Shown here one piece after another: positions 47,690-60,129 of a stretch of 64,000 bases of DNA. Both the position numbers and the translations under genes were made by a program. A model generated the notes under the pieces. That model saw nothing but the letters and a program-made list of their open reading frames with translations, made no database searches and was not told the DNA's origin. The DNA is from Diphasiastrum complanatum (lineage: Eukaryota > Streptophyta > Lycopodiopsida > Lycopodiales > Lycopodiaceae): assembly GCA_029204225.1 (NCBI GenBank), contig CM055106.1:5000858-5064857 (forward strand), written 5' to 3'. Positions within the stretch are counted from its first letter, which is position 1; every line of letters starts with the position of its first letter.

Positions 47690-48445
47690 AAAACAGCAAA
47701 AGGCATTCACATAGCATTCTCCAACTAAGAAACTGTATGAATCGCCTCATTTTCAGCAGTTCTCTTCACCGACTTGCTGTCCATTTCGGCTATTGATTGG
47801 AGGCTGATCAACGCCTTATTTCAGCACCTTTTCCAGCCTATTTTTTCAGCATATTGTGGATCTTGGTAGTTGCTACTCAGCACCCTATTATCTCACCATT
47901 CTCGACGGATTTCTCCATCGACTTGCTACTCATTTTGCTGATTATTTGTCGGCTGTCTAGCGCCCTCTTTCAGCACATTTTTTAGCTTATTTGGCACGAG
48001 TTGAGGACTCGGATTGGTGGCTGGTTGGCGCATCTATTCTGTCATATCTTCAGCTTTTACCTCTCTTTAATGGCACTACTGATTGGACAACGGATCATCA
48101 GCACCCACCCAGGTATTGCTTGCGCCCATTTGCACTTCCTTTCTTGCACCTACTTGCTGTCTTTTTGCTCACATATTGCTCTTTTCCAACCCCCTATTTC
48201 CCTCTCACATTTGTTATTTTGCTGCCTCACACCCTCCTCCTTCCTTTTTCCATTTTGTTAACCTTCTACTTATTGGCCTTGCACATTTGCTGTCCATTAT
48301 TCTACTTTCTCAGCCCCTTATTTCCTGATTATTATCCATCTTGATTGGCTGTTTTTGTGCCATTTTTGGTGATTTTGTAAGTTAGACTAAGTTGGGGTGA
48401 CGACAAACGTCCTCTCCCTCAGGTTTTGTCTCTTCCTTAGTCCCT
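47690..48445 (+). other. gypsy leader region
   Basis: It contains diverged repeats of CTTGCTGTCCATTT and CAGCGCC-type motifs that are the opposite-strand relatives of the 42895-43240 repeats. No ORF is credible. Confidence 0.6.
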
Positions 48446-49540
48446 ATGGCGACTTCTTTATCAAAAGACCCACCGCAGAGCTCTTTAGATGATCGTTTTA
48501 CACATATTGATGCCCGCATGGATCATCTTGAGAGTCGTATTGATCGCGTTCTTTCTAGCCTTGAGACTATCCTACCACGAGGGGATACCACCCCCCCAGA
48601 CATTCTTCATCGTCTTGGTAAAGCACCTTTATTTCCTATTTTGAGTACGCCTGCCCATCTCCATCTTCTTGAGGTGCTTTTGGTAGTACGTTTGGTCTCC
48701 CTCATATAGTGGGTCTCCTTTCGGGTCTTCTGTACCACCACTTGGATTTTCCTCCACACCACCAAGATTTCCTTCTCCTACTTTTTCAGGTAATCATGAG
48801 CCCCATTTCGCTAGTGATTTTTGTGATCGCATCCAGCTTACTACTTATTCTGGTTCGTCTGACGGGAATATCATGGAAAATTGGTTCTCTAAATTAAAGA
48901 CCTATTTTCTTATGTATCCCAAGACTGACACCCAAAAAGTGCAATTGGTTGCATTACATTTAGATGGTTGAGCTCAGACTAGTGGCGTGTCTATCGCTCT
49001 GAGCCCACTCGTGAGGGGTTACATATATGGCCTACTTTTTGTCATGATCTTCGTATGGCTATGATTGACCCATAGTGGTTGGTGCGCCAACGTGATCTGT
49101 TTCGTAGCCTTCACCATACTAGTGATTTGACTGCTTATATTGATCAGTTTACTGAGCTTTCGTACCTTTTACTGATCTTCATCCTACAGAGCTTATTTCA
49201 CTTTTATTGCCGGTCTTAGAGACTCCTTACGATATGATGTCTCATCTCTTCGGCCTCCTACTCTCTCAGATCTTATCTCCTTGGCTACTACCCTGCAGCA
49301 TAAGTATCCTGAGTTATCCACTTCTTTTCGTTTTTCTCGCTCTCATTCCATTGCTTCTCCTACTTTGGCTTCTTCTACTACCGTTCCTCCTCGCCCTCCT
49401 ACACCCCATCCTGCCTTTGTTCGTTGACGTTATTCAGTCGCAGAGTTTGCTGAAATTCAGCAAAAGCGCCTTTGTTATCGCTGTAAGAGTCCAGATCATC
49501 TAGCCCATGATTGCCGACAGTCTCCTCGTCCTCCTACCGC
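48446..49540 (+). pseudogene. chromovirus gag
   Basis: The start MATSLSKDPPQSSLDDRFTH at 48446 is followed by a helix-rich stretch (IDARMDHLESRIDRVLSSLE), likely a coiled coil. After a frameshift the capsid text continues (NIMENWFSKLKTYFLMYPK, 48860-48920). SLRPPTLSDLISLATTLQHK lies near 49245-49305. The zinc knuckle CYRCKSPDHLAHDC sits at about 49475-49515 in the CX2CX4HX4C pattern. Gag builds the virus-like particle. Shifts and stops break it. Confidence 0.85.
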
Positions 49541-50095
49541 TATTTTTTACCATGAGGCTCTTACTCCTGATGATGCTGATGTTTATATCTAGATTCTTGA
49601 TACTCCTAACCCACATTCTGTTGATGAGCTGGCTAACCCGCTTCCTGATGATCCTGCTTCTGCTGCTTGCCATGCACAGGTTGCTTATGCTACTTGGGTG
49701 GGCGTCTTGGTCCTCATTCTATTTGGTTACATGTCCACATTTTGGGGCAAGAGTATATTGCTTTGGTGGATACTGGCAGTACACATTCATTTATTAGCAG
49801 TTACATTTCCACCAGGTGATTTTTGACTTATTGCATCGGTATTCTGTTGTCTTTTCAGAACCTACGTCTCTGCCACCATTACGGGATGTCACCCACCATA
49901 CTGATCTTATTCCTGGTGCTACCCCACCCTCTCGTGCTCCATATCGTATGTCTAAAGTTGAACGTGATGAGGTTCAGCTCCAGATTGCTTCCCTTTTACA
50001 TCAGGGCCTCATTGTTCCTAGCCATAATCCCTTGGGTGCTCCTGTCCTCCTTGTTCCTAGCCATAGTCCCTTTGGTGTTCCTACATTGTTACATA
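49541..50095 (+). pseudogene. gypsy protease and RT start
   Basis: The protease active site (YIALVDTGSTHSFIS, 49750-49800) has the DTG triad. The RT N-terminal region follows at 49816 (RYSVVFSEPTSLPPLRDVTH, then APYRMSKVERDEVQLQIASL). It stops after a duplicated LLVPSH segment. The YxDD box and RNase H are absent. Confidence 0.82.
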
Positions 50096-50194
50096 GTATT
50101 GTTGCTTCAGTTCCTTCTTGGTTTGATAATTTACCAGCCACATATTTGTCTTGTTCTGACTTTTCTGATGTTTATTGTTCTCGTCCCCTTTCGT

Positions 50195-51540
50195 CCTATT
50201 GAAAGTTCCAGGTTTATACCGTTGTTGATGACCGTTTATACCACTATGGTGCTTTATGTATTCAAAGTTCTCTTTCCATTCATCCTTAGTTGTTGTCTGA
50301 TGCTCATGTTTCCCCTATTGGTGGCCATTTTGGTTTTCAGAAGTCTTATGCACGTCTTAAGGACAGTTTCTATAGGCCATCCATGAAGTTTGAGCTAGCC
50401 CATCTTATTCGTGATTGTCCTTTTTGTGCTCGTAATAAATATTCCCGTGCTAAGTCCGCTGGTTTGCTCTAGAGTTGGCCCATTCCTCATCGCCAGTGGA
50501 CAAATATTTTTATGGACTTTATCCTTGGTCCTTCCTCATACCCGCCGTGGTCATGACTCTTGTATGGTGGTGGTAGTTCGGTTCTCGAAATAGGCACACT
50601 TTATACTGGTCCGCAGTACTATTACAGCTGAACAGTGTGCACATCTTTTTCTATCACAGATTTTTCGCCTGCATGGTATGCCACGTACTATCCTATCTGA
50701 CCGGGATAGTAAGTTTACATCTACATTCTGGACAGAGCTTATGCGTATTTTGGATGTACAACTTCTGATGGGTACTGCTTATCATTCTACTGCTGATGGG
50801 CAAATTGAGGTCCTTAATCGGATCCTTGAGGATTATCTTCGACATTTTGTTTCTCCTTCTCGATTGGGATCAACATTTCTGTTTGGCAGAGTACAGCTAT
50901 AATAGCTCTGTTAGTACCAGCACTGGAGTTTCACCTTTCTTATTGGCGCTCATGGGTATGCTCCAATTTTGCCAGGAGTGCCTCTTCCTCCCGATGATAC
51001 ACCAGTTACCATTGCCTCTTTTTTATCTGGTGCTCGCGAGCTTATTGCTAGGGCTACTACTCACTTACAGCATGTTCAGCAGCGCTATCAAACTTCTATT
51101 GATCGTCATTGACGTCATGTTGAGTTTCAGGTTGGTGATATGGTTTACCTCTGGTTACGCTTTGCACGTCATCACTTTGTTCAGGGTCACGTTTCTACTG
51201 AGAAGCTTGCACCACACTATTATGGGCCTTACTGTATCTTGGATTGCCTCAGCCCTGTTACATACCGGTTACAGTTGCCTAATTCTACATGAGCTTGTGG
51301 TATATTTCGTGTTACCGTTTTACGAGCTGCCATTGATAATGATGCTCCTCGCGATCTTACATTTCCTACAGAGCCAGAGCTGTTTCCTTTACTTGCCAGT
51401 TGCCATCCATCAGGTTTGCCTTGAGCATAGTCGATGTCGTAGGCAGGTTCAGGTTTGGTACAGTGGGATGGTCGTCCTCTTGAGGAGGCCACTTGGGAGC
51501 CTATTGATGCCTTTTATCATACACCATTATTGGCAGATCA
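50195..51540 (+). pseudogene. gypsy integrase with chromodomain
   Basis: The zinc finger region is GGHFGFQKSYARLKDSFYRP and CPFCARNKYSRAKSAGLL (50320-50470). The core has RTILSDRDSKFTSTFWTEL with the second Asp (50680-50740) and TADGQIEVLNRILEDYL with the Glu (50790-50840). Later frames give YSYNSSVSTSTGVSPFLLA and a GPY-like PYYGPYCILD in another frame. A chromodomain-like end (EEATWE in shifted form) lies near 51470-51500. Several frameshifts interrupt it. Confidence 0.82.
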
Positions 51541-51837
51541 GGCTCGATCCCTCATGGCTTTAGTTCTTTCCTCTACTACAGATGTCATTGCACATGTTCC
51601 CTCTACTTCATGATTCGGCTAGCTATGACTATTCTTTTTTTTGTTTTGTTGTAGTATTTGCTTAGTACTTGCTTTACACAGTACTTTTGGGATATCTGTT
51701 GTGACGACTTATGTCCTCTCCATCAGTATTTCCATTAGTTCATGATTTTTCAGTATTTAGCATGCTTACATTATTGTTTTAGATAGTCGTTATGCTTGCT
51801 AGCCAGTGGAGGGCTTTGTTTTTCTGCAGGGGAGAGT

Positions 51838-52190
51838 TATGGACTTGGCTCATTACATTCGTCGCGTCCATTCTTTTATTTGTTATTATGCATAAGCAGG
51901 CCTAAGGGCCCTTTTTATTCATATACTGGCCTTGGGCCCTATTTGGTCATATTTTTACGACTTGGTCACGTTGATTTGGAGTGGTAGTCCTCCTATTGGG
52001 AAGGCGCACTATTTTCCCTCCCTTTTTTGAATCCTCTATTTGATTCAGGGAGAGGATATATATATAGGGCAACATTGTATTCCTTTATTCAGTTTATGAT
52101 GATTGCTCCTCTTTAGCCTCCTTAAGCATTCTCTCTTCTTGCTTTCTAGCTTAAGTCCTGCTTTCTAGCATAGCTACTGAATCTTACCTT
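51838..52190 (+). repeat. Ty3/gypsy 3' LTR
   Basis: It follows the purine run GCAGGGGAGAG. It is the inverse complement of 43252-43645 and contains the TATA-like run GGATATATATATAGGGC at about 52056. The right end near 52190 is where similarity stops. Confidence 0.82.
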
Positions 52191-54337
52191 GTACTCTGTG
52201 AATAATAAATTCTCAAGATCATTGGATCTAAGAGTTTCCATAGCTTTGAAACGGCATTGCCCCGAACCCGTCTTTGTGGTCTTTTGTTTGGTTGCTTGCC
52301 TCTTTGTCTTTGAAAACTTGTTTCACCAGCTTTTCCACTGCATTCCTTTTTGGCATGTTTCACTTGCAAGAAAAGGTGGTCACTCTCTCCTGGTGCTCAG
52401 TCAACACCTGGCAGGTTGTCAGTTGCGGAAGAATTTCACACAAATTTTCTGCAAACTTCCATTCTATTTCTTATTCTAAATGACTCTACAATTAACAATT
52501 TGTCTTGTTCCATGCTTGTCAGCTACTGGGAATGGTGGTCCGGAAGTGAATCTGGTCGGCAAGAAATTTTTATGTATCTCATGGAGAAAGCTGTCTGCAA
52601 TGGGGAGTGATTTATTTCAAAAAGCTTGTTCTTGATAAAGTTGTTAGAACTTTTTGGACATTGTTCAGCTTCCTTCCTTAAAAGTTTGATACATATATGA
52701 CAAAGTATTTCATGCTGCATGAGAACGAATGCAAAAGTGAGCTTGTGCATTTTCAAGTTGCTACCAGCTTTTGTGCATACATTTTGAAGGAGTGACTTTT
52801 GCCTCTACTTCAGCTCAGTAAATCAATGTAATATGATTATCCTTGAGAAAAGAAGTTCCTCTATAGCCACAAGACTTTTGTTCTGGAAAACATTTGTACA
52901 GGGCTTCACATTTGATGCTAATATTGAAGCTTCTTGATTTATTCCACCTAACTGGAATATGCTTACCATAAATTTGAAGGCAGTTGATTGTATGCAGTGG
53001 CAAATCTCATTGCCATCATGCACGTACCAAGTTTCTTGTACAATCATAAAACATGTTTAAAAAAGATTACAGAAAGAAGCCAATGTATCGTATTTGCTGC
53101 AAAATATTAAAGATTTTGTGTTAGTAGCATACAGCTCCACATAGTTTGATAGCAGAATGATATCTTCTCTACGATACATGGGTTCCTATCAAAATGATGA
53201 ATCTCAGCATTGATTTTCAACAGTAGATTTGTTGTACTCTGATTTTAGCCTAATATTGTACAAAGATCAAATGTAAGTTCTTGTTTGGCTACAATATCAG
53301 ATTCGAGCGCACAAGTGTCCACTAGCTTTATCAGATTCGGCCACAAGTGTCCACTAGCTTTAACAGAGAATTTTCTCATCAAGAACCCACACAACTTTAT
53401 GCACATTATAATGATGTCCACTGGAGTGATTTCCCTAATGCATAGAGCTTTTTGTGAAAATATATAAACAGAAGTTTGTAACAGATTGCAGGTTCTCAAA
53501 AAGTCTTCACTCTGCAAATTATGAACCTTCGAAATTGTGGAGTGAATAACTAGATTCATGTCCATATGGAGAAGGCATACACCTAGAGTGTTTACTCCAA
53601 CCTTGAACAAGAGATCCACTGATTCTGAGCATCGGCACTTGAACTCAAGGCCATGACAGTTTATATTTGGATAGTTTCACTTAATCAATATGTGCTTGAA
53701 AAATGGGCCAATGAACTTATCACAACTAGTCATAGCATTGTCTATGATTATGGGTTTGGAATTTTCAAAGAAACTTGAGGGTCAAGCATGAATTTACTGG
53801 TTAGAAATTTGCTTGTAACAAAAATGAAATTTATAGCCATTTGTACATACAAAAGAGCTCTTAACAGCCACTCATACAGCATCAAAGTTAGCAATAAGCC
53901 TACCGTTCCCAAACCAACTTCTGACAAAACTATGGAGTCATTTGTCTTAAAATTGCTTTTATGGGCTATATGGATAATTTTAGCACTCTTGATCTTTTTA
54001 GCTATAAGGATTTGGTTGATTAGTTCATGTTTGGAAGCATGAGCAGCTTTTTTCTTCCCAAATTAAGTTTTTCAATCCAGAAGCATGTCTGAGCTTGAAG
54101 CCTGAAAAATAGCATTCAGTGCAACTTTATCATGAAACCCAAAACTCTTCTGATGTTCTTCCACTTGAAAGAAATTCTCTTGTGATAGACGATAATTTAA
54201 CATCTAATCTTTTGACATGGTTGAGTAGTATGAAGGAATATTTTCTTCTAGCAGTAAATGATAATCTGCTAATAAGCGACTGAAGTACAAGTATCTGAAA
54301 ATTTAGTTTTTTCCAACTTCAAAAGGCCACTGGATAC
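52191..54337 (-). other. intron sequence next to exon 54338-54561
   Basis: No element family was recognised. A 25-base segment (CACAAGTGTCCACTAGCTTT plus ATCAG, then AACAG) occurs twice at about 53309-53365. Frames of up to 124 codons (53245-53619, minus) lack any motif. Confidence 0.5.
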
Positions 54338-54561
54338 CTTGTCTCGTAAATGCTCCAAAATCTTTACTTCAACCAAAGCTTGTTGATGGAACCTCTTCTT
54401 ATTCCGAATTACTTTCACAGCTCTTAAAACTCTACACTTATGATCCATGCACTTCAATACCTGACCAAAGCTACCTTTTCCAAGCAGCCCCAAAATTTCA
54501 TAACGGTATGCTATGTGGTCATGTTCAATCACCCTGTAATCTCCTCTTTCATCGTCAAAAC
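54338..54561 (-). CDS. DYRK kinase exon (DH box and N-lobe)
   Basis: The acceptor is TTGCAG at 54567-54562 and the donor AAG|GTATCC at 54337. It encodes FDDERGDY (DH box), [12 protein letters not shown], the glycine loop [24 protein letters not shown] with catalytic Lys140, and [11 protein letters not shown] with C-helix Glu155. DH box plus HDHIAYRYE is diagnostic of class II DYRKs. The first two bases complete a Gly codon from the upstream exon. Confidence 0.96.
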
Positions 54562-55600
54562 CTGCAAGGTCTATGAAGGGATGTCATAATGAAATCCACC
54601 TAAATTTCCAAACAAACAGAGTTGTAGAACTGAAAGTAAAGCAATCTCTTATGTTTCACTATAAACTCCAGTTACAGACCCTAAACACAACCTTCATAGC
54701 CAAAAGGCCGCTCTTTTCTCAGCTCAATGTTCAGAAGAAACAAACCACTATGAATCAAGCCTCCTGATTTCATTTTTACCCTGCATAAATTCCATTCCTA
54801 AGAGTGTATGTAATTATATTAATGCAAAAAAGGGAAATCAAACTCAAAGGGGTTCAAAGACACCAATTGTAATAGCCCACTCACCTAGGATTAAAGTGCT
54901 AACCATCTTGAAGGGGGATTTGTCTTTCTTCACTAAATCATGTTCATGCCAACTCGACACCTGCTCCAATACAAAAAACCAGCAGTCCAGAGTCAAAGCT
55001 AGTTATGTATATTTCCATTGGTCGACGGAGCGTATTTTCATGGTTCACACTACCAACACCTACTTGGCCTTTAACTAGTATGTTGGCTTTTATATACTTC
55101 CGTATACCATATGCATGATAGGAATCCTTCCCAAAATATTAACTTACCAATGCTCTTTACATTGGTTCCCACTACCATCACCTAATTTTCCTTTTAGTAT
55201 AATCTTGGCTTGCACGTACTTCCGTATACCATATCCATGACAGAAGTCCCTCTTCTCAAAGATACTTGCTCTTGCTTGTACAGATGAAGAACAATTAGCC
55301 ATGGAACTCACCTTCAAACAGTAAGTCCGCCCAAATATTTCTTTGACTAATTGAACGACATGGTAGCTGGCAGCTACAATAGCATCCCCCTCCCCTTTCC
55401 CTCCCCTTTCATGCCAATGAAAAACCCAGGGAATTTTTGTGGATTCAAAAACAAATTCCCAAATATCCTCTCTGGCCCTTTCTTGCTATTAAAACACGAG
55501 ATATTCTGGTCCCCCCAATTAGACAGCTCTCATATTATCCACCACAAACATTACCAACATTTGACAAGAATTTTATTCCGAAGGACAAATGATGATAATC
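54562..55600 (-). other. intron sequence with diverged tandem block
   Basis: Two related segments of about 100 bp sharing TACTTCCGTATACCATAT lie at about 55030-55135 and 55160-55252. Otherwise there is nothing I can support. Confidence 0.5.
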
Positions 55601-55606
55601 CTCCAG

Positions 55607-55935
55607 TCATCCATCCACAGATACAATGTTCCTCATATTAATGGGTCTGTTGTTACCTTTAGAGTTTTGCCTCCATTTGATTGCAAAAGCATGAACCTCT
55701 AAAGAATATCTAACAGCCAAGTCATGCCTCGTGATATCCTCTTGCAGTATAAAATCACTCAATTCTTCAAAGGACAATGGCTTCTCTCTCACAGATAAAC
55801 TTAGCAAAACATTCTAGTAAGTATAATGTGCTATTTACTATCTAAGGACAGGATTAGAATCCGACACCCTGTCAAATACAGTCGCCAGCTGACCATTGAT
55901 ATCTGCCACTTTGATTGAATGATCAGCGATAGATT
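55607..55935 (-). pseudogene. copia-type gag fragment
   Basis: The minus strand reads GESIADHSIKVADINGQLAT near 55870-55930, then LSLSVREKPLSFEELSDFIL and LQEDITRHDL near 55730-55805. That matches the order of a copia gag core. It is flanked by unrelated sequence and has no LTR. Confidence 0.6.
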
Positions 55936-56135
55936 CACCAATCCTCATCCTCTTCTATTTCACAGTTTTGAAAATAAGTTTCAACACTACTTTGGATGGC
56001 TTCTACTGCTGGATTTTCCAGCCCTCTTCCACAACTGTTTCCATCAATTGCTTCGGTGGAGGGCGATGGAGGCACAAAGAAAATTTGTCGCGGTGGCGGT
56101 TAAAAAGATGGCATTTGCTATTGCAACAGAGAAGG

Positions 56136-56260
56136 ATTCTGTTGCAGCAGCTGCTGCAACAGGGCCACGGCAGCATTAGCAGGCTGCTGCGCAGCAATAG
56201 CAGCAGCAGGCTGTTGCGCAACAATCGCACGCACAGCAGCAACATCAGGCTAGCAAAGAG
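56136..56260 (+). repeat. CAG-rich low-complexity tract
   Basis: Dense CAG, CAA and GCA triplets would encode Gln/Ala-rich text (SHAQQQHQASKEAAQ) in one plus-strand frame, with stops. Probably a degenerate low-complexity coding scrap. Confidence 0.6.
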
Positions 56261-56289
56261 GCAGCTCAAGCTCGAGAATAGAGAACTAG

Positions 56290-57340
56290 TTAAACCACTC
56301 CGAAGCTGGTACCCATAGCTGTTTCCCTGACTTATAGCCAAAAATTTACATCAAACTGATAGTTATACTCCAAGACCAAAGAGGCAAGGTTGAGGACAAG
56401 CCTTTCCAAAGGACAAGAGGAAAGCTAGCCCACAATCATAATTTAAAGACGACAAAGCCCATCATGAGTAGATATACTAGGATAAATTGACTCCATATCA
56501 AATGAAAACAGCAAAATGTCATGACTACACGACCTAGTAGATAATTCTTTGAGAAGAGAACGAGAATCAACAAGGTGAGTAGTTTCTAACATAAGAATAG
56601 GTACAAACTGGTGATGAAGCCATTTCGAAGCATGCTCAAAAATACAACCGATGCTAGAGCAAATGGGAAAACCCACTAAAACAGGTTTATGAATTTTAGG
56701 AAAAAGATAAAACAAACAAGCTCTAAAACCTGTAGCAGAAACAAAAAGAATAAACTTAAGAATCAATAATGCCCATAGCTACAACAGGAAAGACGACATT
56801 CAAGACAACTTCTTAGAAAAGACCAAGGAATATGTGAAATAGGAGCATAAATCGAAGAGTCATGAAGATGCTTATAAACCTCAAAAACATACCAAGCCTT
56901 AGAAAGAATGGTAAGGCCTAAATTCTTATCAGCAAGTTTAATGACAATAGACTCGTCGGAAGTAAGACTACAAAGAGCCGATTTCAACCTGGCATGAAGA
57001 AAAGGTGAAAAACGTTCACTGGGAACAACAGATAAGCGAGAAAAGATAATTTTCACAACCCATCGTAACAATATTTTCTAGTTCCATAACTATTCCAAAA
57101 AGGCTTAGGAATATGAAAAGCAGAATAAGTATCCCTACTATGCCTAATGAAAAGACAAACGAAGGGATCTAGCAAAAGAATCAAAGAAGAAAGAATAGAG
57201 GCAAGAGAAGGAGGAGAGGGATGAGGAATGAAACCAAGACCAGAGCTGAGGAGCTTCGAGAGAGTGCGACGCGCCAGGATATGGATAGCAGTATTAGTGG
57301 TCTTGTGATCCACCTGGTAAGTAGAAAGTATCCCAAAGAG
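56290..57340 (-). pseudogene. Penelope-like retroelement RT remnant
   Basis: From right to left, in three shifted frames: SSGLGFIPHPSPPSLASI (about 57200), then SDESIVIKLADKNLGLTILS (about 56900-56960), then LFPKIHKPVLVGFPICSSIG. HASKWLHHQFVPIL and DILLFSFDMESIYPSIST follow; the last is RT motif A with its Asp (56490). Close to 56300-56330 is RETAMGTSF, RT motif B. The order (IVIK-ADK, PKIHKP, SSIG, FDMESIYPS, TAMGTSF) is that of Penelope-like RTs, not LTR or LINE RTs. The YxDD box and any GIY-YIG endonuclease are not visible. It is broken by frameshifts and sits in a kinase intron. Confidence 0.8.
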
Positions 57341-57366
57341 GAAAACCGCATAGCTTTGTGGATCGA

Positions 57367-57850
57367 TCAAAGGCCACCAAAAGAGCTTCCGAGAACGGTG
57401 CCCCTCATGACTGGAGAAAGGTCACCTAGTGAATCCCTCAACTTCCCTTTGTCTTTATCTTGACCTTGTCTTGTGCTCAAGTTTCTTTGATCGTTTTGCC
57501 TTGGATTTCCTTGGTTTACCCTTGTTTTCTTATTTACCCTTGTCTTTGGTTGACGGTTTTCTTGAGAATTTCCGCTGTACATTGGTTTGCCATTCAATTT
57601 TGACCTAGGCCTTGTCTTGGAGAAGATTGGTTCGACTAGGAAACTCTCTTTTGGGGAGAAGGAATCGTGGTTTTGAGAGAACACTTTTTTCCCAAGTTAG
57701 GAAACACCTACTTCAACAGGCATGGATTGCGAATCAGTCATGGCCTCATCTCTAGCAAGGTCAAGGCGTTTTCTTGAACGACAGTGAAAACTGCAAAATT
57801 GCAATGTAAGATGGCTTGGAGATTGTGAAATTTCCGGAATTACCTTTTGT
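57367..57850. other. CTTG-rich tract
   Basis: The plus strand is rich in CTTG and CTTTG motifs (57450-57560). A minus-strand frame of 105 codons across it is basic and low complexity. No gene is supported. Confidence 0.45.
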
Positions 57851-59010
57851 AGTTAGCCATTGTGTCTTTGAAAATGACTCACCATATTGACTTGCATCCT
57901 GGTTATTCTCCTCCCTCCTATGCTCCTTATCAAATGTCTATACGTGAGCATGTTGAAGTTGAACACCAGGTCTCATTGTCCCCAATCATAGTACTTTTGG
58001 TGCCCCTGTCCTCCTTGTTAATGAAAAAGATGGTACTAATAGACCTTTCAATGATTATCGCACCTTCAATAAACTCGCCATCCATAACCAGTTTCCTATT
58101 CCTTATATGGATGATCTATTTGATCAGTTAGGCAAAGCCAAGATCTTCTCTAAGATTGGTCTTCATTTTAGCTATCATCGCATTCACATGCATCCTGCTG
58201 ATTAATATAACAGTGTTTTTTGTACCCAATCTGACCTGTATGAGTTCAAGGTTCTTCCTTGTGGGGTTACCAATGGGTACGGCTTATCATTCTTTTTCTG
58301 ATCGTCAATCTGAGGTCCTGAACGACATTCTTTAGGACCATCTATATCATGTTATTTCTCCTACTAGCAGAGATTGGGATCAGCGCTAATGCCTCAATGA
58401 ATATAGTTATAACAATTTATTGAGCTTTAGTATAGGGGCCTTTCCATTTTTCTAGCACAGGACTACTCTCCTCTGTTTCCAAGCATACTTGTTCCACCTA
58501 ATGATGCGTTGGTGACAGTTGCTTCTTTCCTCTCAAGTGCAGATGATGTTATTGCTCAGGCTACTCTACATGTACAAAGGATACAACATGCGGTATAAAT
58601 GATGATCTTCAGGAGGGTAATATTTATGCTTGAGCTTTGCTAGAGGTCTTGTTTAGGGCCAAGCTTCCACTAACACACTATTATGGGCCTTTTCAAATTC
58701 TTCAACGATTAGTCCAATTACATATCATCCTCAACTACCTCTGACAACATGTATATTTTCATGTGAGCCTATTACAAGCTGCTATTGGCAACACTACACC
58801 TTGATCTAATACATTTCCAAAAGATCCAAAGCTCTTTTCATTTCCTATTGTTGTTCTTCAAGTGTGCCTTCAATATGGTCAATGCCAACGACAGGTTCAA
58901 TTCTTGGTTCAAAGGCATGGTCATCCTCTTGAGGAGGCTAGTTGGGAGCCCATTGAAGTTTTTCATCACACTCCATTCTTGCTAATCAAGCTCGTATTAC
59001 TATTTAGGAT
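57850..59010 (+). pseudogene. Ty3/gypsy RT, integrase and chromodomain scraps
   Basis: The RT start (MTHHIDLHPGYSPPSYAPYQ, 57874) leads through FNDYRTFNKLAIHNQFPIPY to FSKIGLHFSYHRIH, where the catalytic Asp of motif A is Gly. At 58265 the frame jumps to integrase (GTAYHSFSDRQSEVLN). The chromodomain-like end is VQFLVQRHGHPLEEASWEPI (58895-58955). RT palm, RNase H and most of integrase are missing. Confidence 0.85.
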
Positions 59011-59834
59011 AATCCCAGTCCTACTCCAGAACCAGCTACCTAATCTCTTTCTTGCTCCAGATATAAGGGGCTTTTTTTTAATCAGGGGTGTTATGAATGT
59101 AGATATCCATATGATTGCCATTACAGGCATCACTAATACATCACTATAGTGGCATCATTTATTTTTGCATTGCCTGCAATATCGGCATGTTACTTGACTT
59201 CATTATTAGTGAACACACTTACAGGAAGCATGCATCGGCACACCTATCACACATCGATATGGGATTGTTCACAAACCCAAATACATCTTACTTGTGTTTT
59301 CCCACACGAAGAAGACTATAACAAGACATGCAATCAAGGAATGAGCCAAGCACTTGACAGGAGAAGACAGTATCTCAACATCCTTGCCACAGATGACAGG
59401 AAACAGTACATTGGTTAAAAGTCTGTGTGAGGACATACGACAGTGCCAAAGTATATGAGCACCTCCTCCAAGACTGTTGGCACGAATATCCCATGGCACT
59501 CTAGCCCGCATCGCAAACATGTACATAAACTGGAATATTGGACGATGACCTATCGTACTACAATCAGGGCCAACCATTGTCAGAATTCTTTAAAAGCCTT
59601 TGATGCTCTTATCTCTACAATGTACTTACTTAATTTGAGCACGACCATATCAAACATATTCGCTCTGATTGATTGCAAAGTTTATCCCTCTATTGGTAGA
59701 CAATTTCATAAATACTTTCTGTCCCACTAAAATAGTTTTGTACATAGATGTACTTCCTTCAATATTTCTGGTACGAGACACATTAATAAAGCTTCTCTTT
59801 CTTCTTCTGCTTTGGCACATAAGAATCATAGGCA
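59011..59834. other. unassigned intron sequence
   Basis: Several short frames exist on both strands, but none has a motif or codon bias I can support. Confidence 0.5.
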
Positions 59835-60128
59835 GTGCTAGAGGGTTTTGAAGCAGAAGATGTATTTGAAGAAGAAGAACCGGCCACACACCAAAGCCAA
59901 GCCAGCACAATCCCTACAGGTGCTGCTCCGGTTGCTCCTACTACTGCTGTTATGACCACCGTGGATTCTGGTGACGCAATGGGTCTAGTTTCAAACCTTG
60001 TGCGAGTGATCCAGACCATGATTGATGAGAAAAAAGACATGAACAAGTGCACATTAGATCTGGGGACAGAGAACACACTGATTAGACAAAAGGTTATTCA
60101 TTTATGGTCCTTAGTACTGTACTTTTAA
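59835..60128 (+). pseudogene. unrecognised ORF cut by a copia LTR
   Basis: A 97-codon frame starting MLEGFEAEDVFEEEEPATHQ has an acidic, Ala/Thr-rich start and a helical end (VIQTMIDEKKDMNKCTLDLG). It stops at the junction with copia LTR sequence at about 60130. Beyond the LTR, 60540-60650 gives similar helical text (LEDYVATLQNALTTVQDKVD). It may be one transposon-encoded gene split by the LTR. The family is unknown. Confidence 0.35.
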
Positions 60129-60129
60129 C

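Larger units (their letters stand above)
47690..52190 (+). mobile_element. Ty3/gypsy chromovirus, degraded, lacking 5' LTR
   Basis: The order is leader (47690-48445), gag (48446-49540), protease and RT start (49560-50095), a deletion, integrase with chromodomain (50195-51540), polypurine tract (about 51827) and 3' LTR (51838-52190). It is the most complete gypsy copy here. The RT core and RNase H are missing. No 5' LTR or target duplication was found; 46300-47640 abuts it on the left. Confidence 0.8.

Noticed and set aside
53245-53619. 124-codon minus-strand frame
   Set aside because: No motif, and it includes a 25-base duplication; treated as intron.
56003-56341. Leu/Cys-rich minus-strand frame of 112 codons
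   Set aside because: It is the reverse reading of the CAG-rich tract.
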